From Prinia subflava (taxonomy: Eukaryota; Chordata; Aves; Passeriformes; Cisticolidae): a stretch of DNA of 64,000 nucleotides. Position 1 is the first letter of the stretch, and every line of letters starts with the position of its first letter. The stretch is taken from assembly GCF_021018805.1 (NCBI RefSeq), contig NC_086258.1, forward strand, positions 10,075,759 to 10,139,758, in the 5' to 3' direction. Under the pieces are notes generated by a model. The model searched no databases, was not told the origin of the DNA, and saw only the letters and a program-made list of their open reading frames with translations. Of this stretch, positions 34,991-48,800 are shown piece by piece. Position numbers and translations under genes: made by a program.

Positions 34991-37900
34991 GGGCACGGGC
35001 GGAGCAGGGACACACCTGCACACAGCGGCTGCAAGAAGGAGAGGAGCTCCGTGTCCAGGCAGAGACAGCACACACACACAAAAAGCCTGCATGGAGGTTT
35101 TCTTTCTGTCTCTGAAATGCCAGAGGGGCCTGGTGTGGGACAGTGCTGGAGCCAGGCCCAGCAGGGTCAGGGGAGCTCAGGTGTTGGGGTTGAGCAGGTC
35201 AAAGAAAGGACTGGTGACATGTCACTCTGAAATCCGGACAGCTGGACAGCCTGTCAGGAGCCTCAGTAAACTTCATGTTGACCAAGGGACTCCAGCATGC
35301 TGGATATCCACTTATTTTCTGGTGCTTTCACCCAAGAAGTCTGCACCAGAGCATTGGAAAGTGTGAGGTTAGGTGCAGAGGTGTTGACTTCGTGCAGTTA
35401 TGTGAATTGCATCATTATATTTCACTTAGTTTTTATCCACTGCCCACTTGAGTTAGTGACAAAGGATTTCAAGGCTAGGCATGCAAATTAAAGCAAGAGC
35501 TGCTATTGTTTTTTCAGATACCTGTCAGCTCTTCTTACTCAACTTAACGCAGACTGAATTTGAAAGCAGAGGAGCCAGGGCTGTGGTATTCCTGGCAGAA
35601 TGATAGCTGACAGGCTCCTCACAGCTCCAGAATCAGAGTCATGTCTGACACAGAGGAACATGTGTTGGCAACCTTGCTTGAGCCACGTTTCCAGAGCTGT
35701 AAAGGAACTGGAGCATTTCCAGGGGATGACAGAAAAGCTGCTGTTTCAGGGGAGAGCCAGAGGCCATGTCATTGTCATTCTTCTCTGTTTGGCAGTCTGC
35801 TCAGATTCCTTGGAAGAGCACCTGAGAGCATTTATGGGACAGGAGAAGTAATAAAAGTTAAAGAGATGGCCCAGTACTAGAAAGAAACTTATTAACAGAA
35901 TATTTATGGCTACAAAAGTGCTCCTGCCCTGCATGGGCTTGCTGCCATTCTTTAGGGGGGCAGAGAAGTGCTGCTGGGGCACAGTCTGTGTGATGAAAAC
36001 CACAGCGTCAAGACAAGAGCACTTATTTATTTGTTCTTTGAGAACCTGGCACTGGTGGATGCTGGTGTCCCCTCTGTGAGGTGCCTGTCATCCCGTGTGT
36101 ACTGTGAGTGCATGGTGAGTGCTGCCAGGGGTACTGTGACAGATGGAAAGATCCTGCCTAGTACCAGTGATTCACAATGCTTTGCTTTGCTCAAGATGCA
36201 TCTGGAAAGTTTCCCAGATTGTACATCTGCCCCTTTGACACTGAAGCAGCAGCGCAAGTTGGAGGCCAGAAGGAACAGAAAACAGATTTAGTCTGGGCTG
36301 TTCTTTGGGGCAGGGATTGTCTGTCTCCATGCCTGGAAAGCAACTGGAGAGCTACCCCAGCCCAGAACAGTTCCTGCAGCAATTGGAGGAGAGCTGGGTG
36401 CCAACAAATTGCAAATGTGATTGGGGTACTGGAAAAAGCAAGAAGTTCCAGTGCTGGAACTGAAATTGTTGATGTCCCATCCCTGCAAGTGCTCAAGTCC
36501 AGGCTGGATGGGCCTTGGAGTGACCTGGTCCCTGCCCATGGCAGGAGATGGGTTTTAAGGCATTTTCCAACCCAAACCATTCTGGGATTACTCTGATTGC
36601 TTCATTACTTTTGTTGTGATACAATTTATAAGAATATAAATTTATTTTAAAGCAAATACAGCACAGGTGTGAGGGCATTGCCTGTGCTTTGCTTCTTAGG
36701 AAGGCGAGACCAGAAAAGTTCCTTATTCTTCATTGTCCAGACTTTTGACAGAGAGCAACCTGCCCCGTATTAACTTTTGCATTTCTCATCAAGATGCAAC
36801 AGACTTTAAATAGCATGTGCATGACTGACTCTTTTTTTTTTTTTACTCCTATGGAGGCTGATATACAAAGTACCTCAAGTGGCAGCTGTCACCAGTGAGG
36901 TGGCATTTTTCTTCACTGAGGCTGACAGCAGCTGTCCAGGAGAAGTATGAATGGAATGAGAATGACATCATGTTTATTCAGGAATGACATTCCCAGCCAT
37001 GGATCAGTGTCAGCAATATTTTGATAAGTTTTAGAATGAGAAAACATTTCTTGAAATGTTCCCTGATTTATCCTTTGTAAAATACACAACACAAAAAATA
37101 ATTGAAGAGATTGCATCAGGACAAAGCAGGGCTTGCCTGTCCTGTGTTTCCACGCAGTGTTTTATCTGTGCTGCAGACAGTCCACAGGCACCAGCACTCA
37201 CAGCAGCTTAACCCTTGCCAGCCCAGCTGGCTCACTCCACATGGCCCCGTTTGGAGCAGGGTGTAGTGGATTTAGGATTAGCTTTTAGGATACTGGGACA
37301 GAAATAGGAACAACTTGGCTTGGTTCCTTACAGTGCAACTAACGGGACTGGTATCTCAAATATATATAGATGGTTCAGTCGGGGTTGTCATGTGATGACT
37401 GATGAGTCTTTTTGTGGCTGACTGACCTGGATGAAATCTCTTCTGCTGCTAGAAGCTGTTCATCCTGAAGCCTAATGAAAAGTTTTAGGCATTAAGGACA
37501 TAACCCAGTGGATTTGAACACCTGAGTCCCACAGGGCTGGAGATCTGTTTTTTGTCTTTATTGTATTACTTCTTGTGAACTCTCTTACCACAATGGTACA
37601 AGTTGCCTCCTTTACTGCTATGATCTCACTTTTTCTGGTAATTTTTTTTATGCCTGGGTTCCTTAATTACATTTTTGCTAATATGCACACCCTGAGTTCT
37701 GATCCTTTCTCAGGTCCAGCCACCCAGGCCATCTCCCCAGCCACATTTTAAGCATTGTTTGAAAACTGGCTGGCAGGGCCACCCACATCAGGAGAGAGCC
37801 CAGAACGAGCCCTTGGCTGGAATTGCAGCACAGGCTGCCGCAGGCTTTGTTGTTGCTCCCTGACATTAACGAAGAGCTGATTGTTATTGTTGTCAGTAGG

Positions 37901-40900
37901 CTCCAAAATTAGTCCTGAGACACCTGCCTTTTCAGAGGTTCTGACTTGCCCTCTCGTACCTCTGTCAGTCAGACACCGCTGTAAGCGCTGACAGGTCAGG
38001 GAGACAAATGTTGGTCTGAATTTTCATTCTGTCTGTAAAATTTGAAGATTTGTGTGTGTCTGCCTAGTTGAGACATAAAGCAGAAGGACATGCAAGGGTG
38101 ACCTCACTGCAAGTAATACTATAGCTGAACTGAAAAGAAACAACCCCAGTGTGTGCCGGAGTCAGATGTGCAGCCGGGTGTTAACTTCACAGCTTTAAAT
38201 GTATTTGTTCAGTTGTGATCTCCTCCTCATTCTCTCTCTCGCCTCCAACCTTGGTTCTCTCATAGTATCAGATTCAACAGGGCTATATTTAATTGGAGTT
38301 CAACAGAAGGCCTTATTTAAATATAAACGTTGGGAGTGACAGCACACTGGCTCAGTATGCAGGAAGATGGATGTGTGGAAGCGGTTGGTGTCTGCAGAAG
38401 GGTGGGAGGAGGTCACTGTGAGCAGCCAGTGCAAACAGCAGATGGGCACCTCGCCCTCACCACAGCCTGATCCTGAGCCAGTGGGTACCTGCAAACACCT
38501 GCTGGAGGTGCTGGAACAGTCCTGCACAGGTCTCCCTCAGCTGAGAACTCCTCCAGGGTCTCAGACCTGAGCAGAGCCACCTGATGCGGGTGTGGAGCTG
38601 AACGAGGCCACCCCACGGCTGCTCCTGAGTCCAGCGTGGCCCGGAGCTGGTCAGGAGCAGCAGGGCGGGTGGGGCTCCTGCAGTGCCCTGTGCTGAGGGC
38701 TTGGCCGGGGGTGCCCGGAGGTGTGGCTGTCCCTGGGGAGCTGCTCTCCTTCTGCTGATCCTGGGCAGGTGTCGGTTGCTGCAGCCGGGCTGGAAAGCAA
38801 ACCGTAAATAACCAAGTGCAGGAGGAGACCTTTCAGGGGAATGTTCCACTGAAGGGGATTATCATTACCAACTGAGTGACTTTTGTCTTCTATTTTGTAG
38901 ACAAATTTTTTAGATTGTTTCACACCATTTTTTTAAATCTCAGGTTCTTTTTTTCTAAAAGGAGAAGTATTTTCATGCATCATCATTTGTGTTAACATAT
39001 GAAATGCCTTTTCTGACCTAAACTACACCATTATCATGAACTTGCCTCTAGATTTGGCTAAAGGAGGAGCTGGAATGTAGAGTACTTTTGTATCCAGGAA
39101 CTGATGCACAGTATGTCAGAAATTCCTGTGTTACACATACACATGTTCTTTTTCCCATAGCAGAAAAAAGAACTATAAAGAAATATACGTTGTTCATTTA
39201 ATTTACATTTCTAGATACACAGCTTGGGAGGGTGTTGGGGAAGAGCAAAAGCAGTGGCTAAAAGCTCTGGCTTTATGATCACCAAGTCTGCAGAGTGAGG
39301 AGCTGTTCCTCGAGTGTTGAACGAGTCTCACATTAAATGCTGCGGGAGCGGCTGTTTCATCTGTGCAAGCTGTCCTGCTCTGGAAAACAGAACACTTGGT
39401 TGATCGCTTTACAACCACATGCTAAACATTCTAAACAATTTATGCGTTTCAACTGTATGTTTTTCTCCCTCAAAACTTGCTACTCTGCAATGTTCCACAG
39501 ATCTTGTTTATAACACGTTCATCTAAAATTATCTCAGTGCACACAGCACCCTCCTATAGAACAGATGCTATGTAACCTGAAGTTCTGTTTTGATCTCAAA
39601 TCGACGTGTTTAAGCTACTTGTGTGAATTATAAATTGAAACTAAACTAAGAAAATGAAATTGTGTTTTTTGCCATAATGCTTCCACAGTTCAATAGTTCT
39701 ATTCGTTTTAGAGTGCCTTTCTGGTGTGATACTTACAGTTGCTATTTAAGGTTTAACTATTTTTGTATTTAAGGATCTTCTGGGTTATCTTAAAAAAAAA
39801 CCTCTAAAAATTAACCTTTCCCAGCAACATTACTGAACTTTTCCTGGATATCTTCTCAGTTTGTTTTTTGCATCACTTCTGAATTTAGATGAGATTTATA
39901 TACAAGAGACATTTTCCTTTGTAATTAGCCTACTTATATGTCTTCATGCATCTTGAAAGGATGGCTGAGTATCTCAGGAGATTAGCACTTGCATCCTGGG
40001 GCCTTTTCATAGCTAAATCACTGGTTATCATCCTCACATAATTATTCATACTTATTTACTGTTTATATTACAGTAATTCCTAAAGGAATCCCCCAGGTTG
40101 GGCCCTGTGTGCGAGGTGCTGCAGGTGCACGACTGAGATATGTGGGCAGCACAGACCTCCCTACTGCTCTATGAATCTCCATTTTTAGGGAGATCACATT
40201 TTACAGTCCCACTAAGCAGGGAGGACAGAGGATGGCTGCCCCTTTGCTCCTGTCCAAATCTGTGGCTTACAGGCCTGCCATGATGGCCTTTTCCATGTTT
40301 AGAGACTCTGGGAAAGGTTTCTTCTACACTGTTCTGGAATGTGACTTGATTTTTGGAGCCTCAAAATATTTCAGTGTCTTAGGGTCTCGGATTCTCCTAA
40401 GATGGAAAGAAACTGACTTCCCCTCCTAGAACCTTCTGGCTTATAATAGAGCAGTATCTTTTCACTGCCCCTCTTAAAAATGTCTTTAGCACACCAATGT
40501 TCCTTTATAAGAAAACCTTATGTTTTTATATAAGAATGAAGAGCTGAAACCAGGGTTGCTTCAAAGCAGAAGCCTCAGATTCAGTTTGGCTTCAGTATTT
40601 CACTACAGAAAACAAACACATAATCAAAGCAGGGGCAGTAACAAGCCCTACACTGGGTTTCCCCCAAAGCTGAGCCATTGCAAGCTCTTTGCCTCTTCAG
40701 ACCCCTGCAGGGTCCCACAGGAACTGGTTCTTTTCCAGCCTTCCCTGGTTTACGGGACCGTGTTTCCTGTTTCCTCATCCCTCCTGCAGTGAGTAGAGGT
40801 GGCAGCTCCTGGCTGTGATCCTGACATTGCTGGGGGCTCGTGCCTGCAGCTCTGTGGGAATGAGGGGGATGAAGGGGAGCGAGGAGGAGAGCCAACACTT

Positions 40901-43900
40901 GCTATGGGTGGGAAAACTACAAAAGCAAATAACGATGCTGTGGCCAGGAGTGGCAGCCAGGTGCAAGGAAACCCAGGAATAAGGAGGCACCTAGCAAGAG
41001 CCTGCTGGGCACACAGCACACAGATGGTGCTGACAAGCTCAGCAGCCATGGTGTCAGCCTCCCCAGGGCTCCCTGGATGGGCCAAAGTGTGCTGCGAGGC
41101 TGCAGGACTCAGTGAGGCCATCAGTCACTGCCCGAGGTGAACAGCCCTGCCTCCCCTGCCTGCCAGGGACACCAGGCTCAGCCTCGTGGTGGGGAGGGAG
41201 GCAGAGCGTTGGAGAGAAGGGATAGCTGCAGGCCCCGGCTCTGCTAGTGACAGTTCATTCACAGCTCTGTTCTGGGGAGGCTCAGGGTCTGCATGAATGG
41301 AGAGGGCTGGTGCAGCCATGCTGAAAGGAGTATAAGGAAACTGCTTTTGCATCCAGCACAACTCCAGAAGGACCATGGTTGGGTGAGCAGAATGTGCATT
41401 TTCCTGTTGGCTATTGTTTAATTAGGCTGTTGCTGATGCTGACACTGTGTATTTTCTTTGCTCTATCTCCTTTCCTTCTTTATTATTTCCTACTTTGGTT
41501 TGATGTTGTTGGTATATAAAATTTAAAGAGCTCTAAATTTTTTTAAAGGCCCCTAAAGGGAGCCGTGCTTTTTTTGTGTTAAAGTCATTACATGAACACC
41601 TGTGAACTGTTGAGTTTAATTGGGCTACAGCTGTTGGGGAGCGAGGGGGGATTTATTGGTTTGATTGGCTGTCTTCAGATTGCGCTGTGTTGTCATGCAC
41701 TGCCCTTCCAACGTGTCTCTTTAACAGAAGCACATGTGCATATCAGGTATTGCAGGGGCTGCAGTCTGAGGGATGGGCCTGTCGGAGCACAGTGGATGGT
41801 GTGGCCATGTGAGGACGCAGAGGCAGCCAGCAGAGCACGGGGAAGCTGTGTCAGCTGGGGCAGCAGCAGATGGCCGGCCCCAGCCCGCCCCGCCGCGCCG
41901 GAGGGGCTGCCAAGCTCCCAGAGATGTTTCTGAGCACTGACTGATCATGCAGTGCTGAGGAGGACAGGATGCTTCCCAGTGGGAAAGTGAGGTCCTGTCT
42001 GGAACATCACATGTCTGCATGGACAGCAGCAGAGGTCACATCAGAACTGTGTTAAGGAGGCAGGCACTGGGAAGGCCGATGAGCCAGGACACCTCTGAAG
42101 AGGGATCTCATACACAGCTAGGGCAGTCACCCCAGCTCCACAGGGAATACAGACCCCATGTGTACAGAGATAGGGAGGAGCCACGAGGGAACTGCCACGG
42201 GTACCACTGAGCACCACACAGCCAGTGTGTGCTTGGTTCACTTTCCCTGCAGGGTTTGGCCTAGTGAAGAGCACCCCTGCCCTCCCCCTGAGGATGCCTG
42301 GCATGGGGTGGGGAGGGTGGTCCAGGGCAGCCTGGGCTCAGCTGTGCTCTGCCCCCACAGGGAGGCGGCTGGGTGCAGTGTTCACCCCGCTGGTTGGCAC
42401 CTTTGGACCCTCATGTCCTCTGCAGAACCCTCCAGGCACTCTGTGCCCGTTCCTATCTGTGCGAGGGTGTCTGTTCTCAGCTGAAAGGTCTGCTGAGCTG
42501 AGAGGATGTTCCTGCTCTCTCCACAAATGTCCTGTCCCCTGCACCTTTGTGCCAGTGCCCAGACCCTCGTGGGACTCAGTGGCACCCTGGTTACCAGTGC
42601 ATCCTCCGCTCTATTGTTCTGACTCTGTGTGTGTTTGTGAAGGATATGGACAGAGATACCTCTCTATCTTGCCTCAGGGTAGGGGGAAGGGTAAAAAAAT
42701 TCCTTTTGATTCCTTTTTTTCTGTTGTTTTCACACCATTAGAAAATAATTAACCTCCTTAGTGAAAGCATGTCTCCTTTTCACCTGAGTAGGAAAACCTT
42801 AAAATATACATACAATATTTTTAACACTAAGCTTAAATTATGCAGTTGCTGCATTTTGATGATAAATATGCAGATGAGAAGATTTCTGCCTCTTTTATCT
42901 TGTGGTTCTAACTCTGTCTAAAAACAGATTGTCGCAGTCACCCTAATTCTGAGAAAAACAGCCTTTTGTGCATTGAAAAGCCAAAACAAGCAAGTCTGAT
43001 GATCAGATCTTCTCTTCCTAGTTGGCATATGTCTGCCATGCTAGTGAAGGAATCACTTATTTCTCGTGGTGACGGCAGTTGGTGCCATCAATTCCTGTCA
43101 GCTGGGGAAAGGGATGGGAAGCCAAATTCATACACTGGTGATTAATTCTGGGAGCTCACGCGAAGAAAGACTCTCTGAATGCCACTGGAAAGCTCTGAGA
43201 TTGCCCATTCTGCTGCAATGCAGATATATTCTATACAGATGTGATTAGATAATCCTTGTCTTTCTGCATCTTGGGGAGAGCCCTGAGTGGGAATCCACTC
43301 ACGTGAGCTCTGGGCTGTAGATGTTCAGAGCAGACACACACAAGATGGGATGGGTGAGTTGCAGGCACTGGAGAAGGACTCAGTCAGCAGCAGATCTTGT
43401 TCTGCATCTGTGCACACCTCTTCAGTTTGCAAGGTGACACTTTTCACTGAAGGCCACAACTGCTTGAGCAGTTTGTGGATGGGGTGACCCACTCCTCAGT
43501 CTGTTGGAGGCAGAGCTTTGGAAAAACTGCCTGGTGCTTCCACCAGTTCTTCTCCCCCCTGTCTCACATTTTTTCTCTTACTCTCGTATACACATGCATG
43601 CAGTCATTTTGTCTCCAGAACAGGCCTAGTGCCCTCCTTTTGGTCTTTCTGGCCATAGTAACACCCTTTCTGGTGCTACCTATCACAAGCAAGAGTGAGT
43701 TGCTGTGTTTGTCATCATCCCTTTGCCTTCTCCCGAGTGATGTCTGTTGTCACTGGCTGTCTTTGGGCTGGCCACTCACACCACCAGCTGCAAGCTGGAG
43801 GCAGCTGCAGGGGTGCTGGGGGCAGGGCTGGCAGCCTTACCCTCCACAGGGCACTGAGACAATGCCAGGTACATCCTCCTCCTTCCCAACCCAGGAAATG

Positions 43901-45639
43901 TGCTGTGTGTCTCTGGCATGGTCACTGAGGGTCGGGGATCCGGAAAAGCACAGAACTGTGAATGATACCAAGCAGATCTGGAGTTTATGGGCCCGAGCTC
44001 CCAATCCAGTCCTTCAATCACTGTGCAGCCTGATGTGTTTCTCTGGACACCTGTCAGATCTGTGCTGGAAACGTCACTTCAGACCTTACCTTTCATCAAT
44101 CAGCACAGAGGCTACAAAGTTGGGACGTACCTGAACTTACACAGGGGATGGGCTCTGGTGGAGCCAGCTGGCCTTGAGCTACTTCTGCAGAAACCCCTTT
44201 AATGTCACAGCTTCCAAGCAAACAGCATAAAATCAAAGTGTAAAAACAAGTAACAGTCTGCAAGGATTGTGAAACCTTGTTCCTAGACAGAGTAACTTCT
44301 TATTTGCCCAGTTCATATCCCACAGTCAAACACGAAGAGCTTTGGACTCTAACCCCATCTGTGGGAATGTGATCCATTGGCTGGTTTGCAGCTGTTCAGC
44401 ACTCTTTCAAGATACACTGGAATTGCTAAATTCAATTGAAGTAGGCAGTGAAAAGTGTGAGGGGTTTTAATATTCATCTATGAAGATTATGGTGTTCATA
44501 GGCAAATAAACACTCCTGTGTTATGTTTTTTGGTGGTTTTTTTTTGCACATAACATGCTTTTATTTTAGGCTGAGGAAAACTGTAGTGAGAAAGAGCAGA
44601 AGGCAAGTCCCCATGACAGCATGGGGTGTGTGTCTGCACACACGTCTGTCAGTCTTTTGCAAATGGTTGCAGACACTCTGAAAACAAAAGTAGTTGTACA
44701 CAGGAGAGTTCTTACAGCTATACAGATGGAAAATAATGGGCACTCGTGGCTTGGGCTGCATAATCCATATGCACTCACAGTTTCAGAAATCTGAAAATAC
44801 ACTTTCTGATCTCCTCAGAAGACCACCCCCCCATTTTAGGCTGTTGGGTAATGAGGGTGAGTCAGCCACATTAGGGCTTCTATTCATCCTAGTTCATTGT
44901 GCTTAAGCAGGCAGTGGCTACTGGAATTGTACAGGCCATCTCTGCACCAACTCAAAAGCACTGCTTATTTCTTCATCTCTTTTAAAGCCTGTGCAAAAGT
45001 AAACCTGCTGGGGCTGCTCACTGGTTTTCTTTTCACTCTCTAAGCATTTCCTTTCCCAAGGAGCCCAGCACCTTGCTGCTAATCGGCTCATACACACAGT
45101 ACAAAGTAGAACTGTAGGAGATTCTGTAGAGAATCTCCACTAGTTTTTAATGTTTTTTTAGTATTTTCTTGATTAAAGAGTTCTGTCAGAAGAGCAGTGG
45201 TCCTTGGGGCATCTTTCCTCAAGAGACTGTGCACAGCAGTTCCTCCTCTTGGCACCCAGATCTAGTATCTCCTTTTCTGTATCACGAGTCCTGCATGTTT
45301 AGCACATTACAAGTTCTGTTTGAATTGAACTGGTATTTCTGCAGCTGCATCATGTGATCATCCACATTAAAATGGTTGTTCTTGGATTAATAGTTCTTTC
45401 TCTACCTTTTGGACTGTAGCTTCCTTTTCCTGGAGGGGCAGGAAATCACATCCTGTGCTTTACATTGGCAATCTTGGCTCCTTCCCAAAAAGGAGCAGAA
45501 TTTAGTGCTGCTGATGCTTGCAGCTCAGTTAGATTGTTCAGAGAAATGGAGAATGTGCTGTCCCCCAGCGGGACGCAGGGGAAACCGGGGAAGCGACATT
45601 TTGGCTGAGCTCTGCTGACTTGGGCAGTGTCTCCTGGAG
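34991..45639. other. Intergenic or first-intron sequence, no exon recognised
   Basis: About 10.6 kb with no recognisable coding exon. It contains one CR1 3' end (listed), a T run at about 36831-36844, and AT-rich blocks at 38880-40080 and 42700-43010 that could be regulatory. If the CpG island at 33.8 kb is the NEK6 promoter, this is NEK6 intron 1. Confidence 0.4.
36465..36597 (+). mobile_element. CR1 LINE 3' end fragment
   Basis: The segment carries GATGTCCCATCCCTGCAAGT, then a CCAGGCTGGATGGG block, CCTGCCCATGGCAGGAGATG, and CATTTTCCAACCCAAACCAT followed by a degraded ATTCTGGGATTACTCTGAT tail. This is the CR1 3' terminus in plus orientation, heavily 5'-truncated. Confidence 0.88.
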
Positions 45640-45870
45640 CAGGGACGGTGCTTCCCCAATCCCGCTGAGTGCAGGCTGCAGCGGCGGGGTCACGGCCGGG
45701 GAGCGGCCCTCGCACGGCCCCGGGCACACAGAACACCCGTGCGGGGGCTGCAGGTGCGGGAGCGCAGCGCTGCCCTCAGTGCCGGCCCTCCGCAGCGAGA
45801 GAACCCCGGCGGCCGCGGGGCCCGACTGCCGGGGAGGAGCCCCTCCGGAGCTGAGCCAGCCTGCGGTATG
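45640..45870. promoter_or_regulatory. Small CpG-rich patch
   Basis: Dense CpG over about 230 bp (GGCCGCGGGGCC, GCGGCGGGGTCACGGCCGGG) between CpG-poor flanks. It could be a minor alternative promoter or an enhancer-linked CpG patch. No strong donor site accompanies it. Confidence 0.45.
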
Positions 45871-48469
45871 GGGCTGCCCTCAGACGGGTGGTACGTACAC
45901 ATTAGCATCCTTCCGACGCGATGCTTGACACATCCTTATGTCTCACTGGCCTCCAAAGGGGAAACCAAGAAGAGCTAAAGCAGCTCCTCTGTGTCCAGAG
46001 CTCAAGAGACTGTGAATGTTTCCTCAGTCTCAGCGTTGCTGCTATTGTGTTAGTGAGACCACTCCAGGAACCCACTGAGGACACAAACTCCCCCCTTGAG
46101 AAGGGCAAATGATGTCTCTGTTCAGCACAGCCTCTGCCTTTCCAAACGGCTGCTTCCAACCCGAGGTTCTCCCTGCTTTTCTCAAATCTCCTCTTGGGGC
46201 AAGTCTCTATCTCCACAGTTATGGATGAGCTGGATATTGTGTGTTTGTTTGGTAGCCAGCTGCTGTGGTTTTCCTTATCTAAATATCTTTGACTTCCTGG
46301 TTTTGACTAAGATAGCCCCACTGCAGTGCAACCAGCCAGCACTGTCCTTGCTATGGGCTGCTTTGGATGCGGCACCTGCAGCGCTCACAGTGCTCCAGTG
46401 CAGTGGGCTGCGAGGCTTGCAGGAAGGTTTGAAAACCCTGAAAACCAGAGAAATTTAGTGAGAGGCCATATAAGGATCTACACCAAAAAGCTGTGTGCCC
46501 TTTGCAAAACAGAACAGAACACAGAGCACCACGAACAGCCAGGCTTTCGGGAGCTGGGCTGTGCTTTAGTGAAACCCGATGAAATGCAACAGGACAGAGA
46601 GGAAATGAAAGAGTTTGTACAAGCCATGGGGGCAACATATGGCAGACTGGGGATGGGGAGACCTTGGAGAGCAGTTTGTGGCCGCAGAGATACTCAGCTT
46701 GTTTTACAGCACAGCTGCTCAGAACAAAAGGCTCTGTCTGGATCGCTCGTGTGTCAGCTAATGCTAGTGACAGGAAGTTTGGAAAATGTCTAAAATATTG
46801 CTCATTAAATGGGCAAGTGCAGTGCTCAGGTTTGCAACATACTGATCAAATATGTTGGTCATAACGGACATAGTCATGACATGGGTCAACAATTTCAAGG
46901 AGCGGATGCAAATGAGGGGAACAGCAGAATCAGGGTAGCAAAAGGGAGCAATGTGTCATTGGTTAAGGTTGCTCAGCACACTTCCAGGAGAAATTTTCCA
47001 GTGTAAATCCATGTAATCGAAAAAGGCAGAGCAGAGAGTGTATGTATGAATGGACCTCAGAGTACCTCAGTTTGGATTCTTGGAAAGTGGATCAATGAAA
47101 AGATATTTTTCTGGAGCTGAGATTCACAGTCACAAGGAGCAGATGATTATTGTGAGTGTCACAACCAGAGCACACCTTGCCTGTGGTGATCCCTCATCTA
47201 TTGGAGTTTCTGTAACTGAGCACGGATGGTGCAAAATCTATTGATAAGTTCTATGAAAGTGTAATCTTGGAAATGAATTCTTCTGACAGATTTTGGACAC
47301 TCAAAACCAGTGATCAGTATGGTCCATTATATTTTGGCTGAATTTGATAAGAGGCATGAAGTAGTATCATCAGGTGAGGAAAATATTTTCATTAATGTTT
47401 GCAGGATTTATTCTTTCCTGACATTCTGAAAATAATTATGGATGAAAAGAGTATTTATGTCTGGGTACACAGCACTGCTGCTACTTTGAGTGCACAAACA
47501 ACTGTACTATTGGGGAGCATTAACTTGAACTGGCATGAAAATGAAATTTGTTTTGATCAGGTCTGTGTTACAGTCTGTAACTACTGTGCTACGCTGTACA
47601 AGGAAAATTAACTGCCTCAGAGTTTGTTGTGCCCTGTACAGCAGCATGGTAAAATCACAGGTTTTTTGGACCTGAAATAAAAACGTATCTATTTTCTATT
47701 ATTCTTGAAGCGAGGGATATTTCCCCTTGTAGCTAACGGAGCAGTTCAGAGCTTTCTGTGAAATTACCTTTGCATTGCTGCCTTTGTATTCCTGCAGATG
47801 CACAGCAATTTTGGCCATCCATCTCTCTGGCTGTGGGGTGGGCAGCTGCCCTCAGCATCTTGGCTGAAATTTTGGCTCAGTGTGACCCAGACATTTTGCA
47901 GGCCCCCTGCACATTGCTGTGCCATTGCTGTGACTCCAGCTCCTGGAAGGGACTTCTACTCAGAAAAATTATTGGCATGTAATGAGCGAGGACTGCTTTA
48001 CCCAGTGTAGCTTTGATCTTTGCTCAAGAACAGATTCAGGGTAATAACGGGCTGAGATAAAATATAAATGGCTACTTTGCTAGACAAAGACAATTGCTTG
48101 TGTAGAGCTTTGGCTACCATGCAATTAATTTCTTTTCAGAGCCATGCAGCTAATATGTAACAGCCATTTGCAAGATATTGCTGATTTACATAGTGCCCCC
48201 ACGTCTCCTGCAGCCAGCACTGAGAAAACGAGATTGGCTGGAGGCTTACAGTGATGTTAGCAATGAATAATACATCATCTGCAATCTGGGCTTCTTTAGC
48301 CATGTTATTTGCAGGCTGCAGGATTTTTTTTTTCTGGCTTAAGCAATATGTTTTTAGTGGATGTGTTGGAATCTTGTTTTGTCCCTTCTGCCATAGCTGT
48401 GACTGGGATGTTTGGACCTCCAGACTAGCACCGGGAGCTGGTTTACACCCTTGGCAGCAGGTTTACGGC
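45871..48469. other. Intergenic, no gene seen
   Basis: No recognisable exon. The stretch 48060-48260 is non-repetitive with AGACAATTGC, GCAATTAATTTC and CCATTTGCAAG close together, and may be conserved regulatory DNA. This is a visual judgement only. Confidence 0.4.
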
Positions 48470-48800
48470 TCATCTTCGCGCAGTTTAGTGGCGGGACAGA
48501 AACACGCGGACAGACTGAGCCTGGTGAAGGAGGCAGCGGTGTTCGGTGTGTGCCAGCCCCGCGTCCGCCCTCCCGCCGGCTTTTGGCACCGCTGGTTTCA
48601 GAGCCCCGGAGGAGCCTGGCGGTCAGTGCGTGCAGTTCGGGCAGTGAGTTTGCCATCTAGTGGCTACTGGGTTTGATACCGGAGTCCGAAGCAGCCCCGG
48701 TTGAAGCCGCCTGGTCCAGGCTGCCGCTCCCGCTCCACCCGCGGCCGTGCTGGCGCTGCTCGCGGCCCCTCTCCCCTTTGGCTTAGCGGCTGGCTGACAT
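48470..48800. promoter_or_regulatory. CpG-rich patch with CTCF-like site
   Basis: CpG density rises sharply (CTTCGCGCAG, GCCCCGCGTCCGCC, CCGCGGCCGTG). A full CTCF core match lies in its middle. A boundary or promoter role is possible. Confidence 0.45.
48652..48663 (-). promoter_or_regulatory. CTCF core motif match
   Basis: The plus strand reads GCCATCTAGTGG, whose reverse complement CCACTAGATGGC fits CCASYAGRKGGC at every position. It lies inside a CpG patch, a common setting for constitutive CTCF sites. Confidence 0.5.
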
